From contig JAADGJ010000119.1 of assembly GCA_013152435.1 (NCBI GenBank), positions 1 through 64,000 on the forward strand: 64,000 nucleotides of DNA. Direction: 5' to 3'. A model generated the notes under the pieces. It was not told where the DNA came from and did no database searches. It worked only from the letters and a program-made list of their open reading frames with translations. Position 1 is the first letter of the stretch. Each line of letters starts with the position of its first letter. This DNA comes from Chloroflexota bacterium. GTDB taxonomy: Bacteria > Chloroflexota > Anaerolineae > DUEN01. Below, one piece after another: positions 1-7,805 of the stretch. The position numbers and the translations under genes are program-made.

Positions 1-720
1 GACATCCCCGTATTCTGCCTCCAAAACGGGGTGCGAAACGAGGAGCTGGCCGCGGAGCACTTCCCGCGCGTGTACGGGGTGATGGTCCGTGTGGGAGGCG
101 TCTACCTGACCGATGGCGAGGTGATCGCCCGCCGCGACCCGCCGGGGTGGCTCATCATCGGACGATACCCCTCCGGCATCGATGAGATCGCGGAGCGCGT
201 GGCCCTGAGCCTGCGATCGGCCGGGTTCTTCACGATGCTCACCCCCGACGTCATGCCCTACAAATGGGGCAAGCTCATGGGCAACCTGGCCAACGCGATC
301 GGCGCCATCACCAACGCACACAGCCCCACGAACCAGCAGATCGCCGAGGCGGCGCGAGCGGAGGCCCGAGAGCTCCTGGCCCAGGCGGGCATCCGCTGGA
401 TCCCCCATGAGGAGCTGGAGCGAGAGTGGCCGGAGATCACTCTGCCCCCGCGCCATCGGCTGGACGTCGAGGCGCAGAGCTCGACCTGGCAGAGCCTGGC
501 CCGACGTCAGGGCTCCGTCGAGACCGACTTTCTGAACGGCGAGATCGTGCGCCTGGCGAAGCGCCTGGGGCGCCAGGCCCCCATCAACGAGGCGCTTCTA
601 CGCATCACCCAGGAGATGGCGGCCCACCAGGAACCGCCGGGCAAGTACAGTCCCGACGAGCTCCGCTCGCTCCTGGGGCTAGAGGGGGATCCGGAGGGAT
701 CAAGACCGTGGAAAGCCTGA
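1..720 (+). CDS. 2-dehydropantoate 2-reductase family protein (5'-truncated)
   Basis: This is the C-terminal part of a ketopantoate-reductase-like (ApbA/PanE) protein. That family reduces 2-dehydropantoate to pantoate with NADPH in pantothenate synthesis, although many members act on other 2-oxoacids. The frame is open from base 1. The first residues read FCLQNGVRNEE, the conserved end of the Rossmann half, so the true start lies upstream of the window and the GTG at 31 is internal. Further on come the all-alpha half with KLMGNLANAIGAITN and the C-terminal SVETDFLNGEIVRLAKR motif, which normally packs on the active site. The stop overlaps the GTG start of the next gene by 13 bases, so the two are probably translated together. 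The family assignment is secure; the substrate is not. Confidence 0.85.
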   Translation, partial: DIPVFCLQNGVRNEELAAEHFPRVYGVMVRVGGVYLTDGEVIARRDPPGWLIIGRYPSGIDEIAERVALSLRSAGFFTMLTPDVMPYKWGKLMGNLANAIGAITNAHSPTNQQIAEAARAEARELLAQAGIRWIPHEELEREWPEITLPPRHRLDVEAQSSTWQSLARRQGSVETDFLNGEIVRLAKRLGRQAPINEALLRITQEMAAHQEPPGKYSPDELRSLLGLEGDPEGSRPWKA

Positions 721-1103
721 CCGTCACCACTCACACCCGAGAGGAGCTTCTGGATATCACCGAGGATGTCCAGGACGTCCTCAGCCGCAGCGACGTTCGC
801 GAGGGGATCTGCTACCTCTTCATCCCCCACACCACCGCGGGGATCACGTTGAACGAGAACTGGGATCCGGACGTACGGGGCGATATCCTGATCTCGCTGG
901 CCGATATGGTGCCGCCCAATCCCCGACATCGCCACGCGGAGGGGAACTCGCCCGCCCACGTGAAAGCCAGCCTATGCGGGTCCAGCGCCGTCGTCTTCAT
1001 CCGCGATGGCCGCCTCCAGCTGGGCTCCTGGCAGGGCATCTATCTGGCCGAGTTCGATGGTCCTCGCCGCCGTCAGGTGTGGATACAGATCATCCCGGCG
1101 TAG
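708..1103 (+). CDS. yjbQ: YjbQ/UPF0047 family protein
   Basis: A 131-residue single-domain protein of the YjbQ (UPF0047) family, a small beta-fold enzyme reported to have low thiamine-phosphate synthase activity; its real role is unsettled. The family hallmarks are all present: HTTAGITLNE near residue 40, GNSPAHVKASLCGSS near 85, and WQGIYLAEFDGPRRRQVW near the end. The conserved histidines and the GxW segment form the putative active site. The start chosen is the GTG at 708, because GGAGGG lies about 9 bases upstream and the protein then has normal family length. A longer frame reaching back to 426 lies inside the preceding gene and adds unrelated residues. The gene overlaps the end of the reductase gene. 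Confidence 0.88.
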   Translation: MESLTVTTHTREELLDITEDVQDVLSRSDVREGICYLFIPHTTAGITLNENWDPDVRGDILISLADMVPPNPRHRHAEGNSPAHVKASLCGSSAVVFIRDGRLQLGSWQGIYLAEFDGPRRRQVWIQIIPA

Positions 1104-1203
1104 CCCACCGTCACACAACCCGCGGCCGATCCCGGCACCTGTTGCTGGTCCTTTACGATCTGCATGCTCCGGATTCCTGGCGGGGCACCGAAGAGGCCCC
1201 ACA

Positions 1204-1460
1204 GAGCGCGTCTGAGAAATGCCGTTGCCTCTGCTATGGGGAGGCCCGGAGGGGCTCCGCCCCACCGGAAAAAGCCTTTCTCCCACCTTCGACCTGCCCG
1301 GCCTCGGCCCAAACCCCTACGGAAAGGGCCGAGAAAGGCAGGTGCAGGCCGGAAAAGTGGGATTTCCGTGGAGGGGATCTCCCCTCCACACCTCCTCCTG
1401 TGGAGCTGGTAGCTGAGGGAGACCCTCAGACACCTTACCGGTAAATTTTCAGATACGCTC
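1204..1460 (+). repeat. Dispersed MITE-like element, family A, copy 1
   Basis: A 257 bp non-coding element with imperfect terminal inverted repeats: GAGCGCGTCTGAGAAAT at the left, and GAGCGTATCTGAAAAT when the right end is read on the other strand. Inside are a hairpin built from CTGCCCGGCCTCGGCCC and its near-complement GGGCCGAGAAAGGCAG, and the perfect palindrome GGAGGGGATCTCCCCTCC. Near-identical elements occur at 5753, 20197, 33384, 37637 and, inverted, at 46076. The flanking trinucleotides are ACA and TCA, so no clean target duplication remains here. It fills most of the gap between yjbQ and galT. Confidence 0.85.
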
Positions 1461-1528
1461 TCAGGAGCGCACGAAGGCGGTCCCCCCGCCAGGAGCCATC
1501 CTCCGGCCACCGCCAGGGAGATGAGACG

Positions 1529-2563
1529 ATGCCCGAGATCCGCCAGAACATGGCCACAAAGGAATGGGTCATCATCGCGACGGAGCGAGCGCACCGACCT
1601 CACGAGTTCACCCAGCAGGAGCGGGAGCTGACGGAATCCCGCCCCGAATGGGATCCCAACTGCCCGTTCTGTCCGGGGAACGAAGAACCCGAACCTATGG
1701 AACAGATGCGCATCCCGGCAGAGGGCCCCTGGCAGCTGCGCGTCGTGCTGAACAAGTACCCCGCGCTCAGCCTGGAAGGCGAGCGCGTGCGAAGCTTCGA
1801 CGGGATCTATCGCAGGCTGACGGGCGTGGGCCGCCATGAGGTGCTCATCGAAACTCCCCGACACAACACCTGCCCCGCGCTGGAAAGCCCCGAGGAGGTC
1901 GCCCGCACCATCTGGGCGTTTCAGGCGCGCGGCCTGGACTTCGCCCAGGACCCTCGCATCGAGCACATCGTCTATTTCAAGAATCATGGCCCCCGGGCAG
2001 GCACCTCACTGGCCCACCCGCACACGCAGATCGTCGGCCTGCCCATGGTGCCCTACTACATCCGTTGCCGCGCCGAGGAGGCCCGCCGCTACTTCGACGA
2101 CACCGGCAACTGCGTCTTCTGCGAGATCTGGCGGGAGGAGCTGGACGCGGGCGAGCGCATCATCACCCAGAACGAGCACTTCATCGCCTTCATCCCGTAT
2201 GCGGCCTTCTCGCCATTCCACACCTGGATCTTCCCCCGACGCCATAATCCCAATTTCCTCGACGCCACCGGGGAGGAGGTCGAGGCGCTGGGGCATATCC
2301 TGCGCGATGTGTTGCGACGGCTCTACATCGGGCTGCACGATCCCGACTACAACTACGTGATCCGATCGGCTCCGTTGTACGACATCGGCCGGGAGTACCT
2401 GCACTGGTACGTCACGATCATCCCCCGGGTAACCCAGACGGCCGGCTTTGAGATGGGGAGCGGCATGTTCATCAACACCGCCCTGCCCGAGGAGAGCGCT
2501 GCCTTCCTGCGCGAGGTGGATCCCGAGGGCGCCACCGCTGTGCAGGACCGCCAGAGATCCTGA
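1529..2563 (+). CDS. galT: Galactose-1-phosphate uridylyltransferase
   Basis: GalT exchanges UMP between UDP-glucose and galactose-1-phosphate in the Leloir pathway. The 344-residue protein has normal family length. Residues 45-52 carry the zinc-site CPFCPGNE, and the catalytic HPHTQ (nucleophilic His of the HxHxQ triad) lies in SLAHPHTQIVGLP near residue 160. A second Cys pair region, NCVFCEIW, starts near 198. The C-terminal half contains the HxH-rich LHWYVTIIPR segment. GGGAGATGAG precedes the ATG at 1529. No galK or galE partner is adjacent, so this may be a stand-alone or broader nucleotidyltransferase. The TGA stop coincides exactly with the 3 bp target duplication of the repeat element that follows. 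Confidence 0.93.
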   Translation: MPEIRQNMATKEWVIIATERAHRPHEFTQQERELTESRPEWDPNCPFCPGNEEPEPMEQMRIPAEGPWQLRVVLNKYPALSLEGERVRSFDGIYRRLTGVGRHEVLIETPRHNTCPALESPEEVARTIWAFQARGLDFAQDPRIEHIVYFKNHGPRAGTSLAHPHTQIVGLPMVPYYIRCRAEEARRYFDDTGNCVFCEIWREELDAGERIITQNEHFIAFIPYAAFSPFHTWIFPRRHNPNFLDATGEEVEALGHILRDVLRRLYIGLHDPDYNYVIRSAPLYDIGREYLHWYVTIIPRVTQTAGFEMGSGMFINTALPEESAAFLREVDPEGATAVQDRQRS

Positions 2564-2727
2564 GAATGTGTCTGCAAAACACACCACGAAGCCATAAAGA
2601 CACCAAGAAGAGCATAAAAAGGAATATATCGAGGCTGCTTTTTACACTCGTGGGCTCTCCATAGTGCACTTCCGCCTTCTCTATCTTAGTGCCTTAGTGG
2701 TTCCCATCGTACTTTTCAGGCACACTC
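2564..2727. repeat. MITE-like element, family B (same ends, different core)
   Basis: A 164 bp element bounded by GAATGTGTCTGCAAAA and, at the right, TTTTCAGGCACACTC. These are the same terminal repeats as the 257 bp family A elements. It is flanked on both sides by the trinucleotide TGA (2561-2563, which is the galT stop, and 2728-2730), a clean 3 bp target duplication. The core is unrelated to family A. It is an imperfect inverted repeat of CCACGAAGCCATAAAGACAC against CTTAGTGCCTTAGTGG, a motif type I recognise as a common dispersed bacterial repeat. Confidence 0.75.
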
Positions 2728-2730
2728 TGA

Positions 2731-2812
2731 AGGCGCATCTGAACAGGCGTCCGAGGGCCTCCCTCAGCTACATGTCCCGCAGGGGAGGCGTGGAGGGGAT
2801 CCCCCTCCAGCG
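2731..2812 (-). repeat. Partial family A element (terminal ~80 bp, inverted)
   Basis: About 80 bp that aligns by eye with one end of the family A elements in inverse orientation, best seen against the copy at 46076. It has GCGCATCTGAACAGG at the outer end, then the CTCCCTCA and GGGGAGGCGTGGAGGGG blocks. It abuts the family B element directly, giving a nested or tandem cluster of element ends between galT and the HerA-like gene. Confidence 0.6.
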
Positions 2813-2874
2813 GCGATGTGGAAACCGTCGCGGGTAGAGCATGGGGGCTCCACCCGATCGGAGGAATGCATCAT

Positions 2875-2902
2875 TTGCCTGTTGATCGAACAAATGTACA
2901 AT
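2875..2902 (+). promoter_or_regulatory. Probable sigma-70 promoter of the HerA/chr operon
   Basis: TTGCCT, a 16-base spacer and TACAAT, ending 65 bases before the chosen ATG at 2968. Its position also argues against the longer reading frame that would start at 2818, upstream of the promoter. Confidence 0.55.
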
Positions 2903-2967
2903 ATGGGAAAGAAAGCGGGACATCATCCGATCCTCTATCCCCGATCATCACAGGGAGGCGCAGGACC

Positions 2968-4623
2968 ATGCAAAAAACCCTAGGCGTCGTCACGGATGGC
3001 GCGTTCAACGCAACGCTCACGGTGCGATTGAACCCAGGGGTGTCCACAGAGGGGTTGCGCATCGGCGATTTCGTCATCATCGAGGGGAGGGATCATCTCT
3101 TCTTCAGCACCATCGCCGATATCCAGCTGCGCGCCACGAACAATGGCGTCCTCAGCCAGCCTCCCGGGGGCACCTCCTCCTTCATCGCCCGGGCGCTGAC
3201 CGGCACGACGACCTACGCGGCCGTCCAGGTCAAACCCATGCTCATGATCGACAAGCCCAAAGAGGGCGAGTTCGTCGACACCACGGTCCGTCCGCAGCCG
3301 GTCCGCACCATCCCCATGCACTTCGCCATCTTGCGTGAGGCCGGGGAGTCAGACTTCCGCGACGTGTTCGGCGAGGACCACGGCCGCTTCTTCGCCATGG
3401 GCTACCCGCTCACCATGGACATCCCCGTCTGCCTGGATCTACGCCGATTGATGGAGCGCTCCAACGGCGTGTTCGGCCAGTCCGGCACGGGGAAGTCCTT
3501 CCTGGTGCGATTGCTCCTGTGCGGCATCATCGACCGCAGGGTGGGCGTCAACCTGATCTTCGACATGCACGATGAGTACGCGTTCGGCAAGCAATCGGAG
3601 GATGGCCAGTGGGTGCGCGGCCTCAAGGACCTGTTCGGGAGCCGCGTGCTCGTCTACTCGCTGGACGACCGGGCCGCCCGCCGCCAGGGCCGTCAGGTGG
3701 ACGTCGTCCTCCGGATCGGGCTGAACCAGATCGAGCCCGAGGATGTGCTGCTCCTGGCGGAGGAGCTGAACCTCCGCGGCACGGCGGAGGCCACCATCGG
3801 CCTGCTGGAGGATCGCTACGGAAGCGAGTGGTTCCCCAGGCTGCTGGAGATGTCGCCGGAGGATCTGAACGGCTTCTGCGAGGAGAGCGGCGCGCACCCG
3901 GCCTCGCTGGCCGCGCTGCAACGCCAGCTCCGGCTGATCGGGCGCCGCCCCTACATCGTGCCCGAGGCGCAGTACGCGGCCATCGACGATATGGTGAACG
4001 CGCTGGATCGCCAGCGACACGTGATCCTGCACTTCGGCCCCAACAGCACCGTGCTCGACCACATGCTGGTGGCCAACATCGTCACGCGCCGGGTCCGCCA
4101 CCTCTACCAGCAGAAGGTGGAGCGCTACGAGGAATCCCGCAACGAGGCCGATCGCCCCCATCCCCTCATGATCACCATCGAGGAGGCGCACAAGTTCCTC
4201 AACCCGGCCATCGCCCGCCAGACGATCTTCGGCACCATCGCCCGGGAACTGCGCAAGTATTATGTCACGTTGATGGTGGTGGATCAGCGGCCGTCGGGCA
4301 TCGACGCCGAGGTGCTCTCCCAGCTGGGGACCCGGATCACGGGCAAGCTGACCGAGGAACGCGACATCGACGCCGTGCTCACCGGCGTCGGCAACCGGTC
4401 CGTCCTGCGCGGCGCGCTGGAGAGCCTGGACACCCGGCAGCAGATCCTGATGATGGGGCACGCGGTCCCCATGCCCATCGTCCTGCGCACCCGGCGGTAC
4501 GACGAGGAGTTCTATCGGTCGCTGGGGGTGGAGGCGGAGCCGGAAGACCCGGTCGCACGGGCGGCCGCCGCCCGGTCCCGGGTGGAGCAGGACATCGCGG
4601 ATCTCTTCGGCGAGGAGCAATGA
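2968..4623 (+). CDS. HerA/VirB4-like ATPase (DUF87 family)
   Basis: A 551-residue RecA-fold ATPase of the HerA/FtsK superfamily, hexameric motors that drive DNA or protein translocation. An N-terminal beta-rich HAS-barrel-like region (about residues 1-110) precedes the motor core. Walker A is GQSGTGKS at residues 170-177, followed by NLIFDMHDEYAFG. Walker B is LMITIEEAHKF near residue 400, and sensor-like VVDQRPSGID lies near 435. The ATG at 2968 is chosen for GGGAGG upstream and the promoter at 2875; an in-frame GTG at 2818 would add 50 residues unlike the family. No NurA nuclease gene is adjacent, so a HerA-NurA end-resection role cannot be claimed. It overlaps the first chromate-transporter gene by ATGA, which suggests co-translation with genes of unrelated function. 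Confidence 0.82.
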   Translation: MQKTLGVVTDGAFNATLTVRLNPGVSTEGLRIGDFVIIEGRDHLFFSTIADIQLRATNNGVLSQPPGGTSSFIARALTGTTTYAAVQVKPMLMIDKPKEGEFVDTTVRPQPVRTIPMHFAILREAGESDFRDVFGEDHGRFFAMGYPLTMDIPVCLDLRRLMERSNGVFGQSGTGKSFLVRLLLCGIIDRRVGVNLIFDMHDEYAFGKQSEDGQWVRGLKDLFGSRVLVYSLDDRAARRQGRQVDVVLRIGLNQIEPEDVLLLAEELNLRGTAEATIGLLEDRYGSEWFPRLLEMSPEDLNGFCEESGAHPASLAALQRQLRLIGRRPYIVPEAQYAAIDDMVNALDRQRHVILHFGPNSTVLDHMLVANIVTRRVRHLYQQKVERYEESRNEADRPHPLMITIEEAHKFLNPAIARQTIFGTIARELRKYYVTLMVVDQRPSGIDAEVLSQLGTRITGKLTEERDIDAVLTGVGNRSVLRGALESLDTRQQILMMGHAVPMPIVLRTRRYDEEFYRSLGVEAEPEDPVARAAAARSRVEQDIADLFGEEQ

Positions 4624-5237
4624 TCGCTACGACGCACGTCTCCCCACCACGGCTGTGGGATATCTTCTTCTCTTGGGCCAGCGTGGGAGTCCAATCCTTC
4701 GGAGGCGGGGCGTCCACGCTCTACCTGATCCACCGGATGTGCATCGCCCGCGGCTGGTTGAGCGAGGCCGAGTTCGCCCGGGCATGGGCGCTCGTGCGGG
4801 TGGCCCCGGGGATCAACCTGATCAAACTGACGATCCTGATCGGCCATCAACTCCGCGGGGCGGCCGGCATCCTGGCGGCGGTGGCAGGGTTGCTGCTTCC
4901 CAGCGCCTCCATCACCGTGCTCATGACGGCGGGGTTCGCCGTCGTGCGCGAATGGCCGCTTGTGCGGACGGCATTACGCGGCGTGATGCCCGCGACCGTG
5001 GGGTTGAGCCTGGCGCTAGGCGTGGAGATGGCGCGCCCGCTTCTGGGGCACGCCCATCGAGAGGGACGGACCAGCCTCCTGATCCATATGGGGATTTTGA
5101 TCGGGGCAACTCTGGCGCTGGCCGTGGGGCAGCTATCCCCGATCGTGGTTCTCGTGCTCTCCGGGGCGCTGGGCGCATGGCTGCTCAGAAGCCCATCCGC
5201 CCACGTCCCCCCCGCATCGGACCGCACACAACGATGA
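4620..5237 (+). CDS. chrA: Chromate transporter, half-size subunit 1
   Basis: A 205-residue membrane protein of the CHR family, which moves chromate or related oxyanions across the membrane. The N-terminal signature FFSWASVGVQSFGGG matches the family F-x(n)-G-x-x-FGGG motif. The RVAPGINLIKLTILIG loop and a series of hydrophobic segments to about residue 180 give roughly half the size of full-length ChrA. Its ATG overlaps the TGA of the ATPase gene, and its own TGA overlaps the ATG of the second half (ATGA both times). Short CHR proteins of this kind work as pairs from tandem genes, and the arrangement here fits that. Actual substrate unknown. Confidence 0.85.
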   Translation: MIATTHVSPPRLWDIFFSWASVGVQSFGGGASTLYLIHRMCIARGWLSEAEFARAWALVRVAPGINLIKLTILIGHQLRGAAGILAAVAGLLLPSASITVLMTAGFAVVREWPLVRTALRGVMPATVGLSLALGVEMARPLLGHAHREGRTSLLIHMGILIGATLALAVGQLSPIVVLVLSGALGAWLLRSPSAHVPPASDRTQR

Positions 5238-5752
5238 ACCCGGCCGTCTACTTCTGGCTGTTCCTCAAGGCGTCCCTGTTCTCAACCAGTGGGCTGGGAA
5301 ACCTGCCCATCTTGCACCAGGACCTGCTGGCCCGCGGGTGGGCCACGGAGGCCGATTTCGTTCAGGCCATCGCGGTGGGACGGCTCAGCCCGGGCCCGTC
5401 CGGGTTGTGGGCGATCAGCCTGGGTTATCTGACCTACGGGTGGCCGGGAGCCCTCCTCGCGCTGATGGCCATCACGTTGCCCCCTCTGCTGATCCTGGGC
5501 GTGGCCGCGCTACATCGCCGATTCGAAGAGAAGCCGGTCGTGCAACACTTCACCCAGGGGCTGGGGATGGGCGTGGTGGGCCTGATCCTGGCCGTCACCT
5601 GGACGCTCCTCAACACCACCGTATCCGACTGGCGCGGCCTGGCCATCGTCGCAGGGGCCTTTGGGCTGACGCTCAGTCGGCGCGTCCCGGTGATCGTGCT
5701 ATTGGGCATAGCCGCCCTGGCCGGTTGGCTCCTGTACGGCCTGCCCGGCTAA
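5234..5752 (+). CDS. chrA: Chromate transporter, half-size subunit 2
   Basis: A 172-residue second half-size CHR-family protein. It starts with YFWLFLKASLFSTSGLGN, equivalent to the FGGG region of its partner but diverged. The GRLSPGPSGLWAISLGYL loop is the counterpart of the APGPN motif of ChrA. Four or five hydrophobic helices follow and the protein ends GWLLYGLPG. It overlaps the preceding gene by four bases (ATGA), so the two subunits are expected in equal amounts as an antiparallel pair. The TAA stop (5750-5752) is also the left copy of the target duplication of the repeat element inserted directly after it. Confidence 0.84.
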   Translation: MNPAVYFWLFLKASLFSTSGLGNLPILHQDLLARGWATEADFVQAIAVGRLSPGPSGLWAISLGYLTYGWPGALLALMAITLPPLLILGVAALHRRFEEKPVVQHFTQGLGMGVVGLILAVTWTLLNTTVSDWRGLAIVAGAFGLTLSRRVPVIVLLGIAALAGWLLYGLPG

Positions 5753-6007
5753 GAGCGCGTCTGAGAAATGCCACGGCATTCGCTATGGGGAGGCCCGGAG
5801 GGGTTCCGCTCCCCAGCAAAAGCCCTTCTCCCGCCTTCGACCTGCGCGGCCTCGGCCCGGATCCTTCGGGAGGGGCCGAGAAAGGCAGGTACAGGCCGGA
5901 AAAGTGGGATCTCCGTGGAGGGGAGACCCCCTCCACACCTCCCCCTGTGGAGCCGGTAGCTGAGGGAGATCCCCAGACACCTTACCGGCAAATTCCCAAA
6001 CACGCTC
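5753..6007 (+). repeat. Dispersed MITE-like element, family A, copy 2 (perfect TAA duplication)
   Basis: A 255 bp family A element between GAGCGCGTCTGAGAAAT and, at the right, AATTCCCAAACACGCTC. It is flanked on both sides by TAA (5750-5752 and 6008-6010), the clearest target duplication of the full-length copies. It separates the convergent chrA and ccmD genes. The internal palindromes GGAGGGGAGACCCCCTCC and GGCCTCGGCCC/GGGGCCGAG could act as a transcription barrier, but no T-run is present. Confidence 0.88.
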
Positions 6008-6011
6008 TAAG

Positions 6012-6158
6012 TTATCCCTGTCCCCGCTGCCGAGACTCCAGCATCTCGCGCAGCATGGCGATGTCCTGCTCCAAACGACGCTGGCGCTGCACCAGCGAGA
6101 GGAGATATGCAAACGTCAACAGCCAGGCGACAGCGAATGCGCCAGCCAGATATGCCAT
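6012..6158 (-). CDS. ccmD: CcmD-like heme exporter small protein
   Basis: A 48-residue protein that fits CcmD, the small membrane component that holds CcmE to the CcmABC heme exporter. It has one membrane helix, AYLAGAFAVAWLLTFAYLLSL (about residues 2-22), followed directly by a basic, coiled-coil-like tail beginning VQRQRRLEQDIAMLREML. That is the usual CcmD plan of a helix plus a charged cytoplasmic tail. GGGGAGGA stands 7 bases before the ATG. It lies 136 bases beyond ccmC on the same strand. In the gap a hairpin, GCTCACCGG/CCGGTGAGC (6236-6278), could tune its expression. Sequence identity in this family is always low, so context and topology carry the call. Confidence 0.7.
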   Translation of the reverse strand: MAYLAGAFAVAWLLTFAYLLSLVQRQRRLEQDIAMLREMLESRQRGQG

Positions 6159-6294
6159 GGATGATTCCTCCCCTGAGGTACGCTCTCGTGTATGCCCCTG
6201 CCAGGCAGCGGGCGATGCATCGCTTCACAGGCCAGGCTCACCGGGCGTCGCCCCAGGAGATCCGGGCAACCGGTGAGCGTAGGGCCGATAGCGC

Positions 6295-7005
6295 CTAAAC
6301 CAGCTGCTCCTTCAACTGCTCCACCTCTTCCGCATCCTGCTCCAGCCGCACCCGGTGCGCCAGGAAGGCCGTGTAGACGATGGCGAAGGCGATCATGGAG
6401 ATGAACATGGCCAGGCGGATACGCGGGCTCAAAGCGAAGGCGCCCTGCCCTCCCGTCTCCCCCCCGCCGATGACCGTCGGGTGGATGGTGCGCCACCAGC
6501 GAATGGACATGAAGGTGAGCGGGACGCTGAGGAAGGCGAAGATCCCATACACGGCCGAGAAGCGAGCCCGCCGGGCGGGATCCTCCAGCGCCCCACGGAG
6601 CATCAGGTAAGCGATATAGATCAGCCAGACGAGGGCCGCCGTCGTCAGGCGGGGATCCCAGGTCCACCACGTGTTCCACGTCGGCCTCGCCCAAAGCGAT
6701 CCCGTCATCAGAACCGCCGTCCCGAAGACCACACCCAGCTCCACCGAGGAAACGGCCACCATATCCCAGAAACGCCGTCGGGTGAGAAGGTAGAGGATGC
6801 TGGCCAGAAAGGTCACCAGGAAGCCCAGGCCGGAGCCGATGTTCATCCCCATATGGAGATAGAAGATGCGCTGCGCCGTCCGCTCAACCGGCGTGACCAG
6901 ATTCGCCGCCTCTGGAGCCCAGATCAAGGAGACATAGATCATCACGAGCACGGCCAGAAGGGCGACCACATCCAGCACCATGATCCCGATATCACGCGCT
7001 TTCAC
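6295..7005 (-). CDS. ccmC: Heme exporter protein CcmC
   Basis: CcmC presents heme outside the membrane and loads it onto CcmE in System I cytochrome c maturation. The 236-residue protein has six hydrophobic segments. It carries the tryptophan-rich heme-binding loop TWNTWWTWDPRLTT near residue 115, and the two expected histidines: HMGMN near residue 55, and TIHPT in the loop before the last helix pair. The GTG at 7005 is chosen because GGGGAGGA lies upstream. An alternative GTG at 7053 overlaps the ccmB stop and would add 16 residues. Fourth gene of the ccmE-ccmA-ccmB-ccmC unit. The C-terminal end is a short acidic coiled coil, an unremarkable extension. Confidence 0.92.
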   Translation of the reverse strand: MKARDIGIMVLDVVALLAVLVMIYVSLIWAPEAANLVTPVERTAQRIFYLHMGMNIGSGLGFLVTFLASILYLLTRRRFWDMVAVSSVELGVVFGTAVLMTGSLWARPTWNTWWTWDPRLTTAALVWLIYIAYLMLRGALEDPARRARFSAVYGIFAFLSVPLTFMSIRWWRTIHPTVIGGGETGGQGAFALSPRIRLAMFISMIAFAIVYTAFLAHRVRLEQDAEEVEQLKEQLV

Positions 7006-7049
7006 TCTCTCATCCTCCCCAGGTAGCTGCGAGCAAGAACCGAGGGTCC

Positions 7050-7805
7050 TCACTCCTCCACGACGTAGTCGAAGGTCATCAAAGCCACAGCTAGAAAGAT
7101 GACGTCGAACCCGACGAGCAACTGAGCCCAGTTGCGCATCTCACTCAACGGCGTGCCGTCCAGGAAGCCAGCAGTCATGCGCACGCCAGCGATGAGCACG
7201 GGGACGACGATGGGGAACAGCAAAATGGGCAACATGACCTCCCGGGCCCGGGTGTTCACCGCCATCGCGGAGAGGAGCGTGCCCACCGCTGAGAACCCCA
7301 GCGTGCCCAGGACGATCACCGCCAGGATCCCGGGATGCCACAAAGGCAGGTTGAACAGGATCATGAAGACGGGCAGCACCGCCGCCTCCATGACCACCAT
7401 GAAGATGACGTTGCCCAGCATCTTCCCGAAGTAGATCGCGCTGCGATCCACGGGGGTCAGGAGAAGCCCCTCCAGACACCCCTTGTCGCTTTCCAGCACA
7501 AAGGAGCGATTCAGGCCGAGAACGCCCGAGAAGGCGATGGTGACCCACAGCACACCGGGGGCGACCACCCGCACATTGTCCACCCGCAGGTCGAACGCGA
7601 ACTGGAAGATCAGGATCGCCAGCAGGGCGAACACGAACATGGAGCTGAAGATGTCCCGGGTCCGAAGCTCACCGACGATGTCCTTCCAGACGATGGCCCA
7701 CACCTTGCCCAGGTAACCACCTGCCGCGGCCATCCAGCCGACCTCAGCGCTCGCTGGCCGAGAGGGCACCGCCACATCCGTCTTGCCTTCCAGTGGCGTG
7801 GTCAC
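7050..7805 (-). CDS. ccmB: Heme exporter permease CcmB
   Basis: A 251-residue ABC-2-type permease, the membrane partner of CcmA in heme handling for cytochrome c maturation. After a 25-30 residue polar N-terminal stretch it has the CcmB pattern: KDIVGELRTRDIFSSM, then FALLAILIFQFAF, APGVLWVTIAFSGVLGLNRSF and the family hallmark ESDKGCLEGLLLTPVD near residue 125. Five or six membrane helices follow. Its start overlaps the ccmA stop by four bases, giving strict coupling. The N-terminal extension is longer than in typical CcmB. Confidence 0.92.
   Translation of the reverse strand: MTTPLEGKTDVAVPSRPASAEVGWMAAAGGYLGKVWAIVWKDIVGELRTRDIFSSMFVFALLAILIFQFAFDLRVDNVRVVAPGVLWVTIAFSGVLGLNRSFVLESDKGCLEGLLLTPVDRSAIYFGKMLGNVIFMVVMEAAVLPVFMILFNLPLWHPGILAVIVLGTLGFSAVGTLLSAMAVNTRAREVMLPILLFPIVVPVLIAGVRMTAGFLDGTPLSEMRNWAQLLVGFDVIFLAVALMTFDYVVEE

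Noticed and set aside
1164-1412. Small frames of 60-85 codons inside the family A elements, recurring at other copies
   Set aside because: They are interrupted differently in each copy and have no ribosome-binding site; the similarity comes from the repeat itself.
3439-4620. Open frame of 393 codons on the minus strand
   Set aside because: It mirrors the HerA-like ATPase gene, which has clear Walker motifs. Long antisense frames are expected in high-GC DNA.
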